A stretch of 64,000 nucleotides of DNA. Origin: Macrostomum hystrix (Eukaryota > Platyhelminthes > Macrostomidae). Positions 11,494-24,194 of this stretch are shown here, in pieces. The stretch is taken from the NCBI GenBank assembly GCA_950097015.1, contig CATNEN010000008.1:1860001-1924000 (forward strand). Reading direction: 5' to 3'. The notes under the pieces were generated by a model. The model ran no database searches, was not told where the DNA came from, and saw nothing but the letters and a program-made list of their open reading frames with translations. Within the stretch, counting starts at the first letter, position 1, and every line of letters begins with the position of its first letter. Made by a program: the position numbers and the translations under genes.

Positions 11494-11606
11494 TGTTCTC
11501 AGGTTGTGTTAATGGTTATCAGATTCTGTGAATAGTTCCCAAGTTGTGTTGTGTGAATGGTTCTCAGATTGTGTGAATGTTTCTCAGATTGTGTGAATGG
11601 TGCATC
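11494..11606. repeat. 20-bp minisatellite, about 5 units
   Basis: Imperfect units of GTTCTCAGATTGTGTGAATG lying directly beyond the Helitron-like terminus. Confidence 0.75.
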
Positions 11607-13075
11607 GATAGTATGCTTTTAATAATTTAAAACTTTTCGATCACAGGAGTAAGTCACAAAGTCACAAACACATCTGCAATTTTGGTTAAAGATGACAAAT
11701 GACAACTTTATTTTAACTAGTTTGTTTAAATTGTTTTGTAAACTTATACTAGTAAATTTGCAAATGGTTACGGGGACAGCCAATCAGAAAGAATCAATGG
11801 CAAGTTATTACACTGTAATTGCAATACTAAAACTAATTACTTTCGCTGTTGAAGCCTACTAATAGTACTAGCGAACATGCCCAGAGATATTACGCGCCTA
11901 ATAGTACAGGCTTCTGTAACAGCGGCATTGAGCGATTATAGATTCGGTTAGTAGTGGAGAAGACTGGGCAATGGACCAGCTGGGCAAGCGTTCTATGGTA
12001 CACAACAAAAGCTTTTGTAAACAACTTTTTATGGCTTTAAAAAAATACAACTTTATTTTGTGTGGAAAACAAAGATAAAATAGAACAGGGCTAAGCGGTA
12101 AACGTTGATCACAAAATAAATAAAGCGATTTAATTTATTGAATTTAGAACACAAAGCTATTGTTCTCTGTACATGCATGGTGCGCGAGGACAAAGTACTG
12201 TACAGATTATTTACAGACCAGAGAAAAACTAACTGATTAGCTAAACCAGAGCTTTATCGCGGTGTCAGGCCTAGTGTTAGAAAGTTACTTTTTTACAACG
12301 AATTTAAACAGCACACACACCTGCACCACATTTTTTATAAAACAGAAGTAAACACAGAATTATAGTTTAATAAATATGAAAGCAAACATCAAATGGACTA
12401 GCTAGATGAGCGCTCGGATGCAAAACTAAGAAAACTATTTTTTTAGAAAGATCGAATTATAACAAAAACGAGAGTAAAACTATCAATGTGTAAATGGCTC
12501 GATTTCTAGAAATGTTGGCAATCTAGAAATTTCAATTGGTTTTTCAATTCGTAGCAATTTACGCATAAAACAATTTACCCGCGGCGGTAAAGCAGTGGCA
12601 CTTTAAAATGTCAGTGTTTTGTTACAAGACAAAATTGTGAAAGTAAAACGGTTGTATTGTAAAAGTGCAACACAGAAACCGATAGATAAGTACTTTTAGG
12701 CGGCGCGCATCGGGATTTCGCTCGAAACGTGTTCGAAATAAGCTTTGAGGTATCAACAAAGTGAATCGATAATTGTCTTATAAAATCGATTGATCGGAGC
12801 AGAAGCAATGCGCATTCAGCAATACAAGAATTCAGCAGGATTTCCTAACAACAGGTAAAACTCAATGTTTTCAGGAAATCGCCATCGCGGCCATGTCTCC
12901 AGGAAACATGAAATGAAAAATGAGATAATTTCTAGGAAATGCCGAAAACACCGAATTACCAGACAAGTTTAAAGATAAACTCGTCTTGTAAAAATCCTTC
13001 AAGTGTTGGTAATTTATGCTAAGAAGTTTATAAACAAGGTAAGATCTTGAAATCTCGTGATAGAAAGCTATTTCA
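11607..13075. other. AT-rich intergenic DNA
   Basis: No gene recognised. It holds one isolated sequence at about 12,238-12,258 (GCTAAACCAGAGCTTTA) that matches a unit variant of the 23-bp satellite. It presumably contains the 3' region of the gene ending at 13,076, but no clear poly(A) signal was identified. Confidence 0.5.
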
Positions 13076-14752
13076 TTAATCGACGGGCATCAGGCGCACA
13101 TCCGGCAGGCCTGGCAGGCGAACACCTTCGATGCGAGTCACTGCGGCCACCGCCCTGGATCCGGCGGCGCGCTCCAGTCTGGCGATGCCGGTCATCGCCA
13201 CGTCCTCGTAGTCGTGACAGCCGAGCAGGCAGCGGCAGGCCGTCAGGCTGATGCTGGCTCGGAAAGCCACCGGGACGCTGGCGACGACGGAGTTGGCGCC
13301 GAGGCGCAGCCGACATTCAGCTGGCTCCGGGGCGGTCCAAGTGACCACGGCGCGGCCAATTTCCTGGCCGTTGCGACATGTCAGAGTGAAACGCTGACCA
13401 ATGTCCAGGGCGGACAGCGACAGGGCGTAGCCTTCAGGCCAGCTGTCGGACCAGAAATGATCCACCGGTTGTCGCTTCTCCCCAGTCTCGCCCGAGCCCA
13501 ACGGCTTAGTGTCGAAGGTAAGCCGCTTGCCGTAGCCGGCGCCGATACCGACAAGGCGCAGCGGCTCCTGGAAAACTGGCCGGCCGCTGATGCCCAGGCT
13601 GCGCACTCGGTACTTAAATCCGGGCATAATCTTCGGATCAATGTAGGTGCCTGAAAGATACACGAAGAAGCGAAACCAATGTCAAATTTTATTCTCTTAT
13701 GCTCAATCAAGCGTCAATCGAAATTGTGAGTTTTAATCTATACCACGTACTAGCTCACTAAATTTCCCGGATCAAGTTTCTAATGCTCCACGCGTAGTCC
13801 TGTCCCTCGTTTATTGGATGGCTGGAAAACATCGCGTGACAAATGACCTTGGATGCAAGAATTATGACCAACTACGAATGTATCAGTTGCTATAAGACTC
13901 ACCCTTGACTGGCAGTTCATTCTGACGCAGTCCCCAGACTTCGTAAGTCATTCTGAGATGTTCATCGGTGACGAGTGTCGGCTCGTCGTCCATCGCCAAA
14001 GCCTGCAGATGGCGAGCGAGCATCTCATCAGCATTGTTGCTGCTGGTGCTGGTGCTGCTGCTTCTCCTAGAGCGGACTATCGGAGCGGTGATGCTCTGAC
14101 AGTCGTCGCACGCGCAGTGCCGCACCCAGCAACTGTTGCCATGGAGACGGTTTAGGCTGAAAGAAAAAAACGAAATCCATGTTCGTATTTTTCTACTGTG
14201 AGTAGCATCATTGGTACCAAATAGTGTTAACAACACGTCATGGAAATTTCTAGAAAACTCTTTAATACGAGTTTACTGTTCCACTATGTCCATCACTAAT
14301 ACGGATTTCGTGTCCGCCACTCAATTTTAACTACTTTAAACTTTAACAGGTATTACTAACAAGTAGCCAAAGAAGCCTGATATGCGTTATTATGTACTAG
14401 ACAAGTTCTTAAACCAAAATTCTAATAACTAAACATTTATAGCAAACAAGCAAGAGGACACACGTGCCTTTGCGGCTTGATTTAAATCTCCATGACAATA
14501 TTCGTATTGTGAAATCCATCTTCGCAAGCCGCTAGAATTTTTAGCACATGTTACTTACCAAGCCTTCTTTGCCTGTTCTGGCCAGTCTCCGCAGTGCAGC
14601 GTAGCAGCCGCCGTATTACCGTTGATGCCAGCAACGCTGTTGCTAGGGGCAACAATGGCGGCCTTATTGAGATGAAAAACGCCGCCGTTGGTCGGTCGCC
14701 GATCAACCAAGAGATCGCCGGCCTCTTGAAAGGTACAATAGTAGTTGCTCAT
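13076..14752 (-). CDS. Unrecognised three-exon gene, about 340 residues
   Basis: Minus strand. Proposed exons are 14,752-14,559, 14,156-13,903 and 13,650-13,076. The ATG is at 14,752; donors are TG|GTAAGT and AAGG|GTGAGT; acceptors are TTTCTTTCAG and TGTATCTTTCAG. Phases match at both joins (2+1 and 1+2) and the sum is 1,023 nt including TGA... stop at 13,076-13,078, giving 340 residues. The middle region (about residues 65-85) is cysteine-rich (CWVRHCACDDC) and is followed by a serine-rich stretch. The C-terminal half has tryptophan-containing segments (FWSDSWPEGYALSLSALD) that suggest a beta-rich fold. No signal peptide or membrane segment is evident. I do not recognise the family. The clean phase agreement and GC-richer exons in AT-rich surroundings support a real gene; the function is unknown. 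Confidence 0.7.
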
Positions 14753-17700
14753 AATTAGGTTTCAAAAGAGTTTAGACTTAAAAATGGATTCAAAATTGCA
14801 GCAAGTATTGATCGAATTTACACTGGCTGAGTTTGTCTGATGCTCTGGACTGGTCTCCACACTGATTCTCTCCTCCCGCCGATGGGTCGTCCTAATATAC
14901 CTTCGTACAGAGTTCTCCCTGAAGGGCGTAGGCGGGGGGTTTGTCAGGGGTTTGGCCAATAGGCGATCAGGCAAACGATCACGCATCGAACGCGTGGGGC
15001 CTTTATTTTAAGATGTCTGGACTAGTGAGCTTTTAGAAATTTACTGAACACGTGGCGATCACGCCTTGGCCTAGTGGGCGCTGTCTAAAAATAGAACGCC
15101 CAGGAGATTCCCCGCACACCCTGCATGTCTAGAAAAGACGGAAACTGCCATGCTGATCACGCCTCGCGCTCGTGCAGTTCTGTGGTTCTAAAAATAGCTT
15201 ACAAAACAGGTTTTCGTATTTACTGCTACAGTGTTTTCCACTGGAGAGCACGCGCTGTCAACGCGTGACTGCGTGATTTCCCTCTTGCTACAGTTTGTGC
15301 AAAATAGAAAGAGAAAGCATAGAGACCGTGGAAATCTGGCCCAAAGAAAGTCTATACTCTACAATCTACATATCCAGAATTCCGTGCGAGAAGACAGCAT
15401 GAAAATATTTGTGCAGGCCTGTTTTCTGTCTGTCTGCGGCCTTAGACTACCACACCAGTGACCTTGGGACTGGGAGGATTTCTGTGGCGCTGCTTGAAGC
15501 AGTTGCTGACCGCCCCCTATTTTTTAAGAGAACAGAGTTACGGGAACCCTGGAGTTGCTGTCGTACTCTGGAGTTGGGGAGGCTGCAACCACGTGCTTAT
15601 TATACCCCTGAAATCTGCACAAAACAATTTGTTATCTTGAAAGTTAGGAAGACTTAAATAAATTAGAAACGCAGCACATAGAGACGCTTTATGAATTGCA
15701 GACCGAGAGACAATTGCAATTGAATGAATGAATGGACTATAAAACGATACTAAAACAATAAAAGACACGAGGGGTCAAGTAAGACAGATAAGATAGCAAA
15801 TTTGCAATGAATGGCCAATCGCCCAAACGGAAATACGAGCTCATCTTATAAAGCAACGTCCGCGCCTCATAATTTACTTAGTCTACTTAGTACAAGCTTA
15901 AGCCCTTGAATCTTAACTGAGGTTTTTACTCATGATTAGCAGTCGGGATTAGCACAGGACATAAGCTTTTTGTGCGAAGCAGGTAAATGATTCGCTATTT
16001 CCGACAATCTTTGACAATGAAACATGCGCAGGAAGTTAGTGGTATTAGTTAGTTAATACAAGGCTGCATTATTTAGATTTTATCTAAGTCAGATTGAGCG
16101 CACGCTGAGAACTCTTTCTTGTGATACCTTTCCACCCTGACAACTAAAGTAATTAAGGGGTCAGATTGCGATTCTAAAAATGCTTTAAGTGCATTTCATC
16201 AGCGAGGTTGGTGAGAAAATATAAAAGGTACGATTTCAAAGCTTTATATTCAATGGTTATAGGACTTCAGAGGTTCACGACAAATTGTTGTGCTTAAGAA
16301 ATTGAGTGCAACTTATTTAGTTTACTGGCTACTGGCTATGCTGGCTACTTAAGGGAAGCTGCATTTGTCATCAGCTATTATCTTTCTTTCACTTCTTTAG
16401 TTTCGTGAGATTAATTTTTGCTCAGTGGACAAATCCAAACGTATAAAATAGAAATAGCTTCCATTAAACATAAGCATCTATTTCTGTTCAAATTTTCGCA
16501 AGCCCCAAAAGCAAATTATAGAGGCTAGCTGGAATGAGAGGCAAAGAGAAAATAGATGCAGAAAGCAGTGAATATAGCACGTTTCAAAAGCGTGATGCTG
16601 GACATTTGTAGTGCATTCGTAGACATTTCCACAATGCGCCTATGCAATTTCATATAGTACGTCATGTTAAGCTTGTCCCTATAACTTCGCTTGCAACGCA
16701 CACAACAATTTTCCCCTCGATTTCTCTCTCTTCCTCATTTGGGTAAATTGGCCGGGGTCATATTAGGACAAGCATTTGTTGCTATGCAGCTATAATTTTT
16801 TGGCACCAGAAACATGCTTTGCTATTACGACAAGCTGCTGCTAGATAATAGATCAGACCCGAAGTTTTTTTATCCACTGTCAGCTCACAGTTTTAAAATA
16901 ACTTTGGTTTTGCGAGATCCGGTTGTGAAATGTTTCATGTAATTTAAGTTTCATCAAAAAATGCTTCGAATTCACTTTCAGGACTGATTCGGTGTTTGAA
17001 ACGATCGATGCTTTCTACACGTACCGTTAAGACGAATAGTGAAATTTTGAGTTAAGAATATTCTGAGTTTGAGTGAGATACTGCTTTACTTTCGAGGATA
17101 AAAGAATCAGGATTAATAAAGTTTTGGTGTTTCGAAACGAAACGATAATTACGGCCTACGGATCTGTGACCGTATCGGGACGATTCAAACTATACGGGTG
17201 CATAGTAGCCGAAAATTAACGTATTTTCCATTAAACCGGTTGCAGTAACCAGATAATAGTTCTTAGGCATATCTAGCCAGCCAATTATGCACTACACTTT
17301 TCATATGATAGAGTACTTTTTTAAGATGTAAAAGATTTAATCAGTAGCGAGCTATAGAGCTTGGAAACTCCATCACAGTGAATAGAGCAGAGCACACGCC
17401 GCCTACACTTGAGTCGCCGCGGTTCGGGTTCTGCTCTGTCTTCTCATCCACTTCTTGTTATCTGTCTATAGTCGAGTATTTTGTGTTATCACGCAACATG
17501 CGCGTGACTATAAGCCCTTATAGGGGCACACAAAACAGGAGTCAGCCAATAAACAGCAGCCCCCATTGGCTAAGACTAGAGTAATTAGAGCCACACAATG
17601 TTCTCTGGAAATTTCTGGAAGCAGCCGCTCTCTCACTCTTATCTTTTTTAAGCCAATATATCATATAGTTCCCCATTTTTCGAATGTAAAATTTAGTGCA

Positions 17701-19798
17701 TGTGAACGTAAACATGTGTATACACGCTTGAGTGGTATCAGCGCTCTGATTTCACTTCTCACTGTTTAGTGTTGTCAGATTACAGGCAGATACCACACAT
17801 CAAGTCCTATTAAATTATTTGTCGGACAGTTTTCGAGGTGGTGCAATTTTTGTTAAAACTAATTAATTAAGTTTTTATCTTAGCAACAGATAACAGAATA
17901 TTTTTAGCTGACATGAACGCAACAGAATTCATAAACCGTAAAATAATTAGAGATTCACCACAGTGTCCAAAGATTTTTAATCCGTGGTTTAATCAGATCA
18001 GTTTACAAGAGTCAAAAGTTTCCAATTCCAACTGCACTGTCATTATGATGGACGAATCTTTGAACTTCTATTGTTTTTTTACATCCGTTGGTGAGCACCG
18101 CATTGAGAATTAGTTGGAGGGCATTGCCTTGTATAGTTTAAACGTTACAACGCATATGCCTGCAGTTTTAGTAAGTATATATAAGCAGAAGTGGTGTTTA
18201 CAGAATTAACCAGAAGTAAAGTATGACGTATGAGATTATCTTAGCTACACAGGTTCGATTAGAAATTACTAGTAGCAAATATATAAGTTTACGGAGATCA
18301 AGAAATGAAAAAAACGCAGACGCTGTCAGAAATCAAGTCTTAAGACTGATTTATTGCAGCGAAAAAAATTCTGTGACTTTCATACAACGCAACTAAAGTC
18401 CGAGGGTAGAAATGCTCAGTTCTGAATACTTAAATTAATTAGCAATGAAACGTCTCGATAGATGGAATTTCCCCGTACTAAACAAAAATAAGCTCACGAT
18501 GGAAATTTCTTCAACGTAAATGCCATTTGAGCTACGCTTTTTGTGAAGTTTTTTTGAGAGCACATATGATGTGAACTGTCCATAAGTTACACCATAAGTT
18601 GTTTATTAAGTGTAATAATCAAATTACACAAATATATCTACACGGTATTAATTACTGTCATAGAAAATAAATATTTTTCTGTTTTTTGTGCAGGTGTTAA
18701 CCAGACAATTAAGAAACTATAGGAGCAGAATATACCTGCACTGATTTATAAGACATTTTAACTAATAAACACTGCAGAACGGCTGTGGCTTAAAATATTC
18801 AGTACTGTGCTCAGTTGAAATATGATCAGAACGAAAATAATGCGTTCAGGCAGAGTTTCCATTTTCTGTCGATGCCAAAGAAGTCGGTTGATGGAAAGTA
18901 TTTTCTTGAAATTATCACTTTGACGAGAAAGGCCAGCTCACCCCATCTCCTAAGCCCATACCTCTGTTGGAGTCTCATATTGAGCAGAAAAAAAAATTTC
19001 TATAACAGCCAATCCACTCTGATCCAAAACATACTACTCGTGTCCAAGAGTTAGTAGCATTTGAAGAAATTTATCGGAATAGCCACCGGACTCCTGGTAC
19101 AGAAACCAGATGCTCCAACCCCAGCGAAAGGCGACGTTTCTCCTCTAACTCACGTCAAGCCGCCAGTGGTAGCAAACAGCGCTGATGGACGCGCTTGCTT
19201 CTAGCGGGCCATCGCGCCGTACTCCTAGTTACATGCATAATGCGTTCAGCACCCAGATATTGTATGCCGTTTTTTTACCATCCTCCAATGCAAGCCTGCT
19301 TAATGCGAAGATTAAGCAACAGTCTGACTACAAATGCGCACGTAAGCTTGCACTGCAAGAGTCTAGCAAGTAGGAGCAAAACATCATAAATCAAAGCCAG
19401 GAGACGTCAAAGACAAAAAATGTTCTATTGGTAATTTTAATTTGAATTCGATGATGAAAAAAGTGGGTGCTTCAATAGAATAATATTTTGAATCATAAAA
19501 AAACTACAGCACCAATCGAGCTCACAAAATCAGCATTTTCGATTAAAAAAACAAGAGTGGAATCAACTATGTTGGGTTTAGTAAAAAAAGTAAAATTTAC
19601 TGGTAAAGTTGTAACTAACCTATGCGAAATTTAATGATCAAATAAAGCAAACAGTTAGCGAAAAATATATACAAAATAGCACTTATCATACTACTAGAAA
19701 ATTTGGACAACAGTAGCTCAAATCGCATATTGCAACTAAAACAAGCTTGGCATGCGCGCTTAAATTCTATCTGGCTTGTTCGCACTGAGCCTTTTGAT
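14753..19798. other. 5-kb intergenic region, nothing recognised
   Basis: Single-copy AT-rich sequence with only short unconvincing open frames (60-82 codons) on both strands. The part near 14,760-15,000 is probably the upstream region of the gene starting at 14,752. No repeat array, long inverted repeat or RNA gene was seen by eye. Confidence 0.5.
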
Positions 19799-21769
19799 TC
19801 AATTGGTGGGGCCGCCACCCGGCTGCAGGCCTTCGTCGCGAACCTCTTTTAAAAATTTGATCAACGGCTGGCCGCCTGTGCCCAGTTCGGCCAGGCTGGC
19901 GAAATCGGTGCGCACCCGACCGGCTGGTGCCACGACGTAACGCGACACCAGGCCGATGTGGCGCTTGCGGAAGCCGGCCAGAACGTCGATGGCGCGACTG
20001 TGGGAGGCGCGCAAACGCGAATCTGGGCCAGCGTCGGCTAACAGCTGGGGTACGCGAGTTTCCTTGGCGAGATCGCTCAGCAACTGACTGTTGAGGAGGA
20101 ACACGGATGAGAATCAGGAAGTGCTTAGATTCATCAGAAAACACGATATTTAAGTCCCAAGCTAGTGTCCCAAGACCATTTTTAACACTGGGGAAAGACC
20201 AGGGGGTATTTTAAATATCAACTGCCTACTTCACTCCATAGTTCACTCTTCACTCCATAGCCTAGGGAGATTCAGAAAAAAGAAAAAACGTGACTATTCG
20301 AAATACCGCCGTAGCCTTCTCCATCATTAACTAACCGATGCCTGGGATGCATGTAGTTAACCATGTCGGCCATGAAGGCAGACTCGTGCCGGATGCCCAT
20401 CATGGCGTCCACGGACTGCAGGATTGCCGACTGAGCGGCGCTGCCGCCGCTCAAGCGCAACGGCGTCGTCTCGAAGCTGCAGCCCTGTGAGTTGATTGAG
20501 ACTTCAGTATTGCGTCTGAGACTGGGATCCCTTCAGAGGAGTGTCACTGAAGGTTCTGATGAGGGTCCCTTAAGTTTCTCAGTAGGGTTCCTGCAGGTTC
20601 TGAGGGGTGCGCTGAAAGTTTTAAGGAGGGTTACTGAAGGTTCTGAGGGGGTCACTGAAGGTTCTGAGGGGGTCACTGAAGGTTCTGAGGGGGTCACTGA
20701 AGGTTCTGAGGTGGTCACTGAAGGTTCTGATGAGGGTCATTTAAGGTTCTGAGGAGTTTTGAGGAGGGTCACTGAAGGTTCTGAAGAGGGTTACTGGTGG
20801 TTCTGAGGAGGGTCACTGAAGGTTCTGAAGAGGGTTACTGGTGGTTCTGAGGAGGGTTACTGAAGGTTCTGAGGAGTTTTGAGGAGGGTCACTGAAGGTC
20901 CTGAAGAGGGTTACTGGTGGTTCTGAGGAGGGTTACTGAAGGTTCTGAGGAGGATCACTGGTGGATCTGAGGAGTGGGTAGCTGTGGGTCACTGAGACTC
21001 TATTAACTGGTTTTACCTCAAAGACCAGACCCTCATGTCCGCTGAAGTAGGGCCGGACATCCCTATAGAACTCGTCGGGATTGAGCAGTCGACTGAAGTC
21101 GTCGAACCGTTTAGTCATGCCGGCCAGGCAGTCGCTGAGTCCGTCCAGGAGGCCGGCCACTTCGTCCGGACAGCGGGACTCGGCGCAGCGCAGAAGCAGC
21201 GGCGCAGCTTTGGCAAAGTCCAACTCGAAGGCGCTGGTGATGAGCATGAAGGCGTTAAATGCCGGTGACGGCCCAGGCTGGCAGAGTAGGCGGAGATCTT
21301 CAACTCTGCCCGACCAGACCGCGACGCCAGTAGAGTTGTCGCGGGGCAGTTCGCAATTGGCCAGAGCCATTGTGGCGTGACTGATAGTTGGCTGCAGGCC
21401 GAGACTGGTGGACACGCAGTGCAGAGGTCTGGCCAGCTGGGGTGGCAGTCGGTCTGGCGCCTTGGACTCGCCCCGGTGCCAGAGGTAAGCCGCTGCGGAG
21501 CAGGTGAGGCACAGGTGCAGGCGGCAGCGAGTTTCCAAGCTCCAGGCGGTGGACATTTCATTTAAAGCCTCGTCCGTTGGAACAGCCAGATCGGAGATGG
21601 CCCACGCAAAGTCGCACCAGGCATTCTCAGTATCTGGCTGGGACAGTAGGGGCACGATAGAGCTGGCTAGCTTGTCATAGGCTTGCCAATCGGTAGGCAG
21701 CTTTGAGCAGGCATGCTCAAGCAGGAATCCAGTCCTACTGCTGATCTGATACTCTTCAAGTGTTCTCAT
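19799..21769 (-). CDS. IDO: Indoleamine 2,3-dioxygenase (IDO-type heme dioxygenase)
   Basis: Minus strand, exons 21,769-21,017, 20,484-20,336 and 20,087-19,799. Joins are GAG|GTAAAA to AACTCACAG (phase 0) and CATCG|GTTAGT to CTCAACAG (phase 2). The total of 1,191 nt encodes 396 residues, close to human IDO1 (403). The enzyme opens the indole ring of tryptophan with O2 to give N-formylkynurenine, the first step of the kynurenine pathway, in the cytosol. Family marks: FYRDVRPYFSG (residues about 235-244), GGSAAQSAILQSVDAMMG (about 264-281), RKRHIGLVSRYV (about 341-352) and GTGG near the C terminus. His344 aligns with the proximal heme ligand (human His346); Phe234, Arg239 and Ser266 align with human Phe226, Arg231 and Ser263; the residue matching human Ser167 is Thr178. 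The start is the first in-frame ATG and its context fits the human N terminus. Intron 1 is mostly minisatellite. Whether it prefers tryptophan as well as vertebrate IDO1 does cannot be told. Confidence 0.9.
20505..20990. repeat. 21-22-bp minisatellite filling IDO intron 1
   Basis: About 20 imperfect units of GGTTCTGAGGAGGGTCACTG (with GGGGGTCACTGAA and GAAGAGGGTTACTGG variants). The intron spans 20,485-21,016 (532 bp) and the array covers about nine tenths of it. On the transcribed strand each unit contains TTCAG and CTCAG, which look like splice acceptors. Confidence 0.9.
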
Positions 21770-22270
21770 TTGCTTTCAACTTGTAGTGCTTAGTGCTGCA
21801 ATCAATTTAATTTCAATTTCAATTTTAATTCATTATAATTATAATGGCCCAGAGAAAGGACTTATTATTTTTAACTGTCTCAAGAATTCATCTTGGTGAG
21901 TCTGATGCAAGCTGAAATTCAATGCTGCATATATTGCAATATTTGCTTATCAGAATCAATCATACGAGAAATTAGAATAGAACTCGTAGAATTCTAAACT
22001 CTCGTATATGGAAGTGAAGGCCTTTGGGAGCTTTACATAACCGGGCCAACATGAAAATACACAAATGGATGATTCCGAATGAAAAAAACTTTTAAAGCTA
22101 GGTTAACTAGGTAGTACCTTAAGGTTTAATTAAATCTACAGGCTTATAATTTTGCCATCTATTACTATATTTACTAACTCTTAGTTGCTGGATAAATGGG
22201 TGTTATTATTGAAGGCAGCAATAAACTCACGAAGCTAATAAACTCCTAGCCGACGAGTTAACTGGCTGGC
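21770..22270. other. AT-rich intergenic DNA upstream of IDO
   Basis: Likely holds the IDO promoter on the minus strand. No clear TATA box or other signal was identified. It includes a short AATTTCAATTTCAATTTT-like tract around 21,800. Confidence 0.4.
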
Positions 22271-22699
22271 TTAATAGCTGCCGAGTCCAGTTCTTAGCAG
22301 AAGATGTAAAATAGGATGCTGACGCTCACACTGCGTTCGGAACCGCAGGTGCGGTAGATGCTCGAATATCAGTGAGCATGCTGACTCGAACAGGATGTGC
22401 CGATGTCGTGAATTTAGAAACCTGTCATTGCTCTGAAGCCTTGGAATTATCTTCCAGGCTTCGTTGCAGATGGAAAATGCTAGGTCAGACGGTTCTGTCA
22501 AGCCACGGCGATTGATCTGTCGCAGGAACGTGAAAGGGTCCAAGCTCTCTGCTTGTGAATCGGAAGCAGCAACCAGCAACTCGGCACAAGATGGACAGTC
22601 CTTTTGCGCGGCCATGGACTTTGTAAACTTTCCCGCGACGTAAAATGCTACTGCGTCATCAGCAGCGCTTATTTCATCGTCTTGATTCTGTTCGCCCAC
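22271..22699 (-). pseudogene. Decayed fragment resembling the C-terminal region of THAP9/P-element-type transposases
   Basis: Minus-strand open stretch of about 143 codons with no ATG at its start and a stop codon immediately upstream. It shows AFYVAGKFTKS, a CPSC pair, then INRRGLTEPSD and a run of hydrophobic helices. Spacing of the Y.AG, C..C and GGL..PS-like segments resembles the C-terminal part of THAP9/P-element transposases, as known for that family. Another minus-strand open stretch at 22,858-23,061 could be an upstream piece of the same relic in a different frame. No terminal inverted repeats were seen. It could instead be one exon of an unknown gene; the similarity is from memory and weak. 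Confidence 0.35.
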
Positions 22700-22744
22700 T
22701 CAAGTTGAGTTGGCTCATCATGGGCATTGAATTTCCTCACCATC

Positions 22745-24185
22745 GATTAAGCAAAGTGTTGCTTGACTTGTTTTCAACAGGATTACAAAATCAGCGGGCA
22801 TCAAGTTGCTTTCTACCTGCACCTAAATGTCAGTCAGTGAGCTGATCCCGTCAGATGTTAGAAAGTCCTGCGCTGCATGGCCATCCGTTTTTTGATTGGC
22901 TTCCAGCCTTTTCTCGGCTGTGGCGGAAATTCCTCGTGATTTAGTAACAGGCGGCAGCAGACGTTCAGGAAGCTCCGGGAAAACGGAGGGAACTGCTCTC
23001 CTTTGAAGTATTCTGCTCCGTAGCAGCTGACCCTCTCAATCACGCTTGTGAGTCCTGTCAATTAGATTAGAGTCCTGTCAAACACAAACGAAGTCTGCAT
23101 CGGTAGAGTGCTTCAAGCAGAGACGAGACTCCTTGGTGGGAATATAGACCTCACGCCGATTGCGTCGCAATCATTCTTTTGGTGTAGCTCTGGTTGTTGC
23201 AGTGGAAATTCATGGAATGAAACTCTGGCGTCCAATGTACTGGCAGACGATGCAGATGAATCTTTGCTGGGATAGCCAGAACGACAGACAAGAACCTGTG
23301 TCTTGATTCTTATATCTTGTCATTATGACCAAGACCTTTGCACAAAGAACTGTACATCCCTCCTCCCATGCCACCCTTCCGTTCACAGAATATAATTTTA
23401 GTACACTCAGCATATACAAACCCATGGCCCTAATCTCAACTGAGGATGTCAATTTTGAAAACCTCATTTGTGCACAGCTCACATTCATTGAGGCAAACGT
23501 TTCTTCCACTGTCCCTTTAAAGAAAGCGTTTTAAAGTCTAATGCACATATGTACTCGTACAGCTCTATTATCACTGGTTACTCAATCCTCTACAGTCTGC
23601 TCCATACCCCTCTCGACCCGGCCGGGGTGTGGGAAAAACAGTTGGTTATATAAATTTTTCAGTCATCTAAAAAGCCTTCACTTCCATATAATCTAGAATT
23701 TTATAATCTTGAATCAATTATTTATAGCTATAAATAATCATACACATCACAATTGAACTATTTTTTATGTTTTCGACTAATAGTTGAGAAGAACAAAAAC
23801 AGGAAAGTTTTTTCTAGTTTTTTATTTAAAATTTATAAGATTAAAGGGAAAAAAGATTACTAAGCTATGCTAAAAATTGTTACTGTATTTGAAAATATTG
23901 ACATTGTATAGTACATCCCGATTGTTTAAGTTACACAATGCACCGAAGTTTAGTTATTTTTTTACCTTCTTGTAAAAATTAACTTGCAATGTCCATACTT
24001 TATCAATAAATGTATGCTGCAGATTTTCTTATCATGCACAAAAATAATATTTTCCAAGCAATAAAAAACTCCCGAACCCTACTTTATCCTAACCATAACG
24101 CTACCAATATTTTAAATTCAAATAAATTGTTAAGATATTTTTTCCCGTAGTGGATTAAATCGGATTGAATATATTTTAAACGGTC
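22745..24185. other. Intergenic DNA, no gene recognised
   Basis: Short open frames only. A possible extension of the transposase-like relic lies at 22,858-23,061. The rest becomes strongly AT-rich toward the Mutator-like element. Confidence 0.4.
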
Positions 24186-24194
24186 TTAATAGTC
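24186..24194. repeat. 9-bp target-site duplication, left copy
   Basis: TTAATAGTC, identical to 26,297-26,305, exactly abutting the element ends. Confidence 0.85.
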
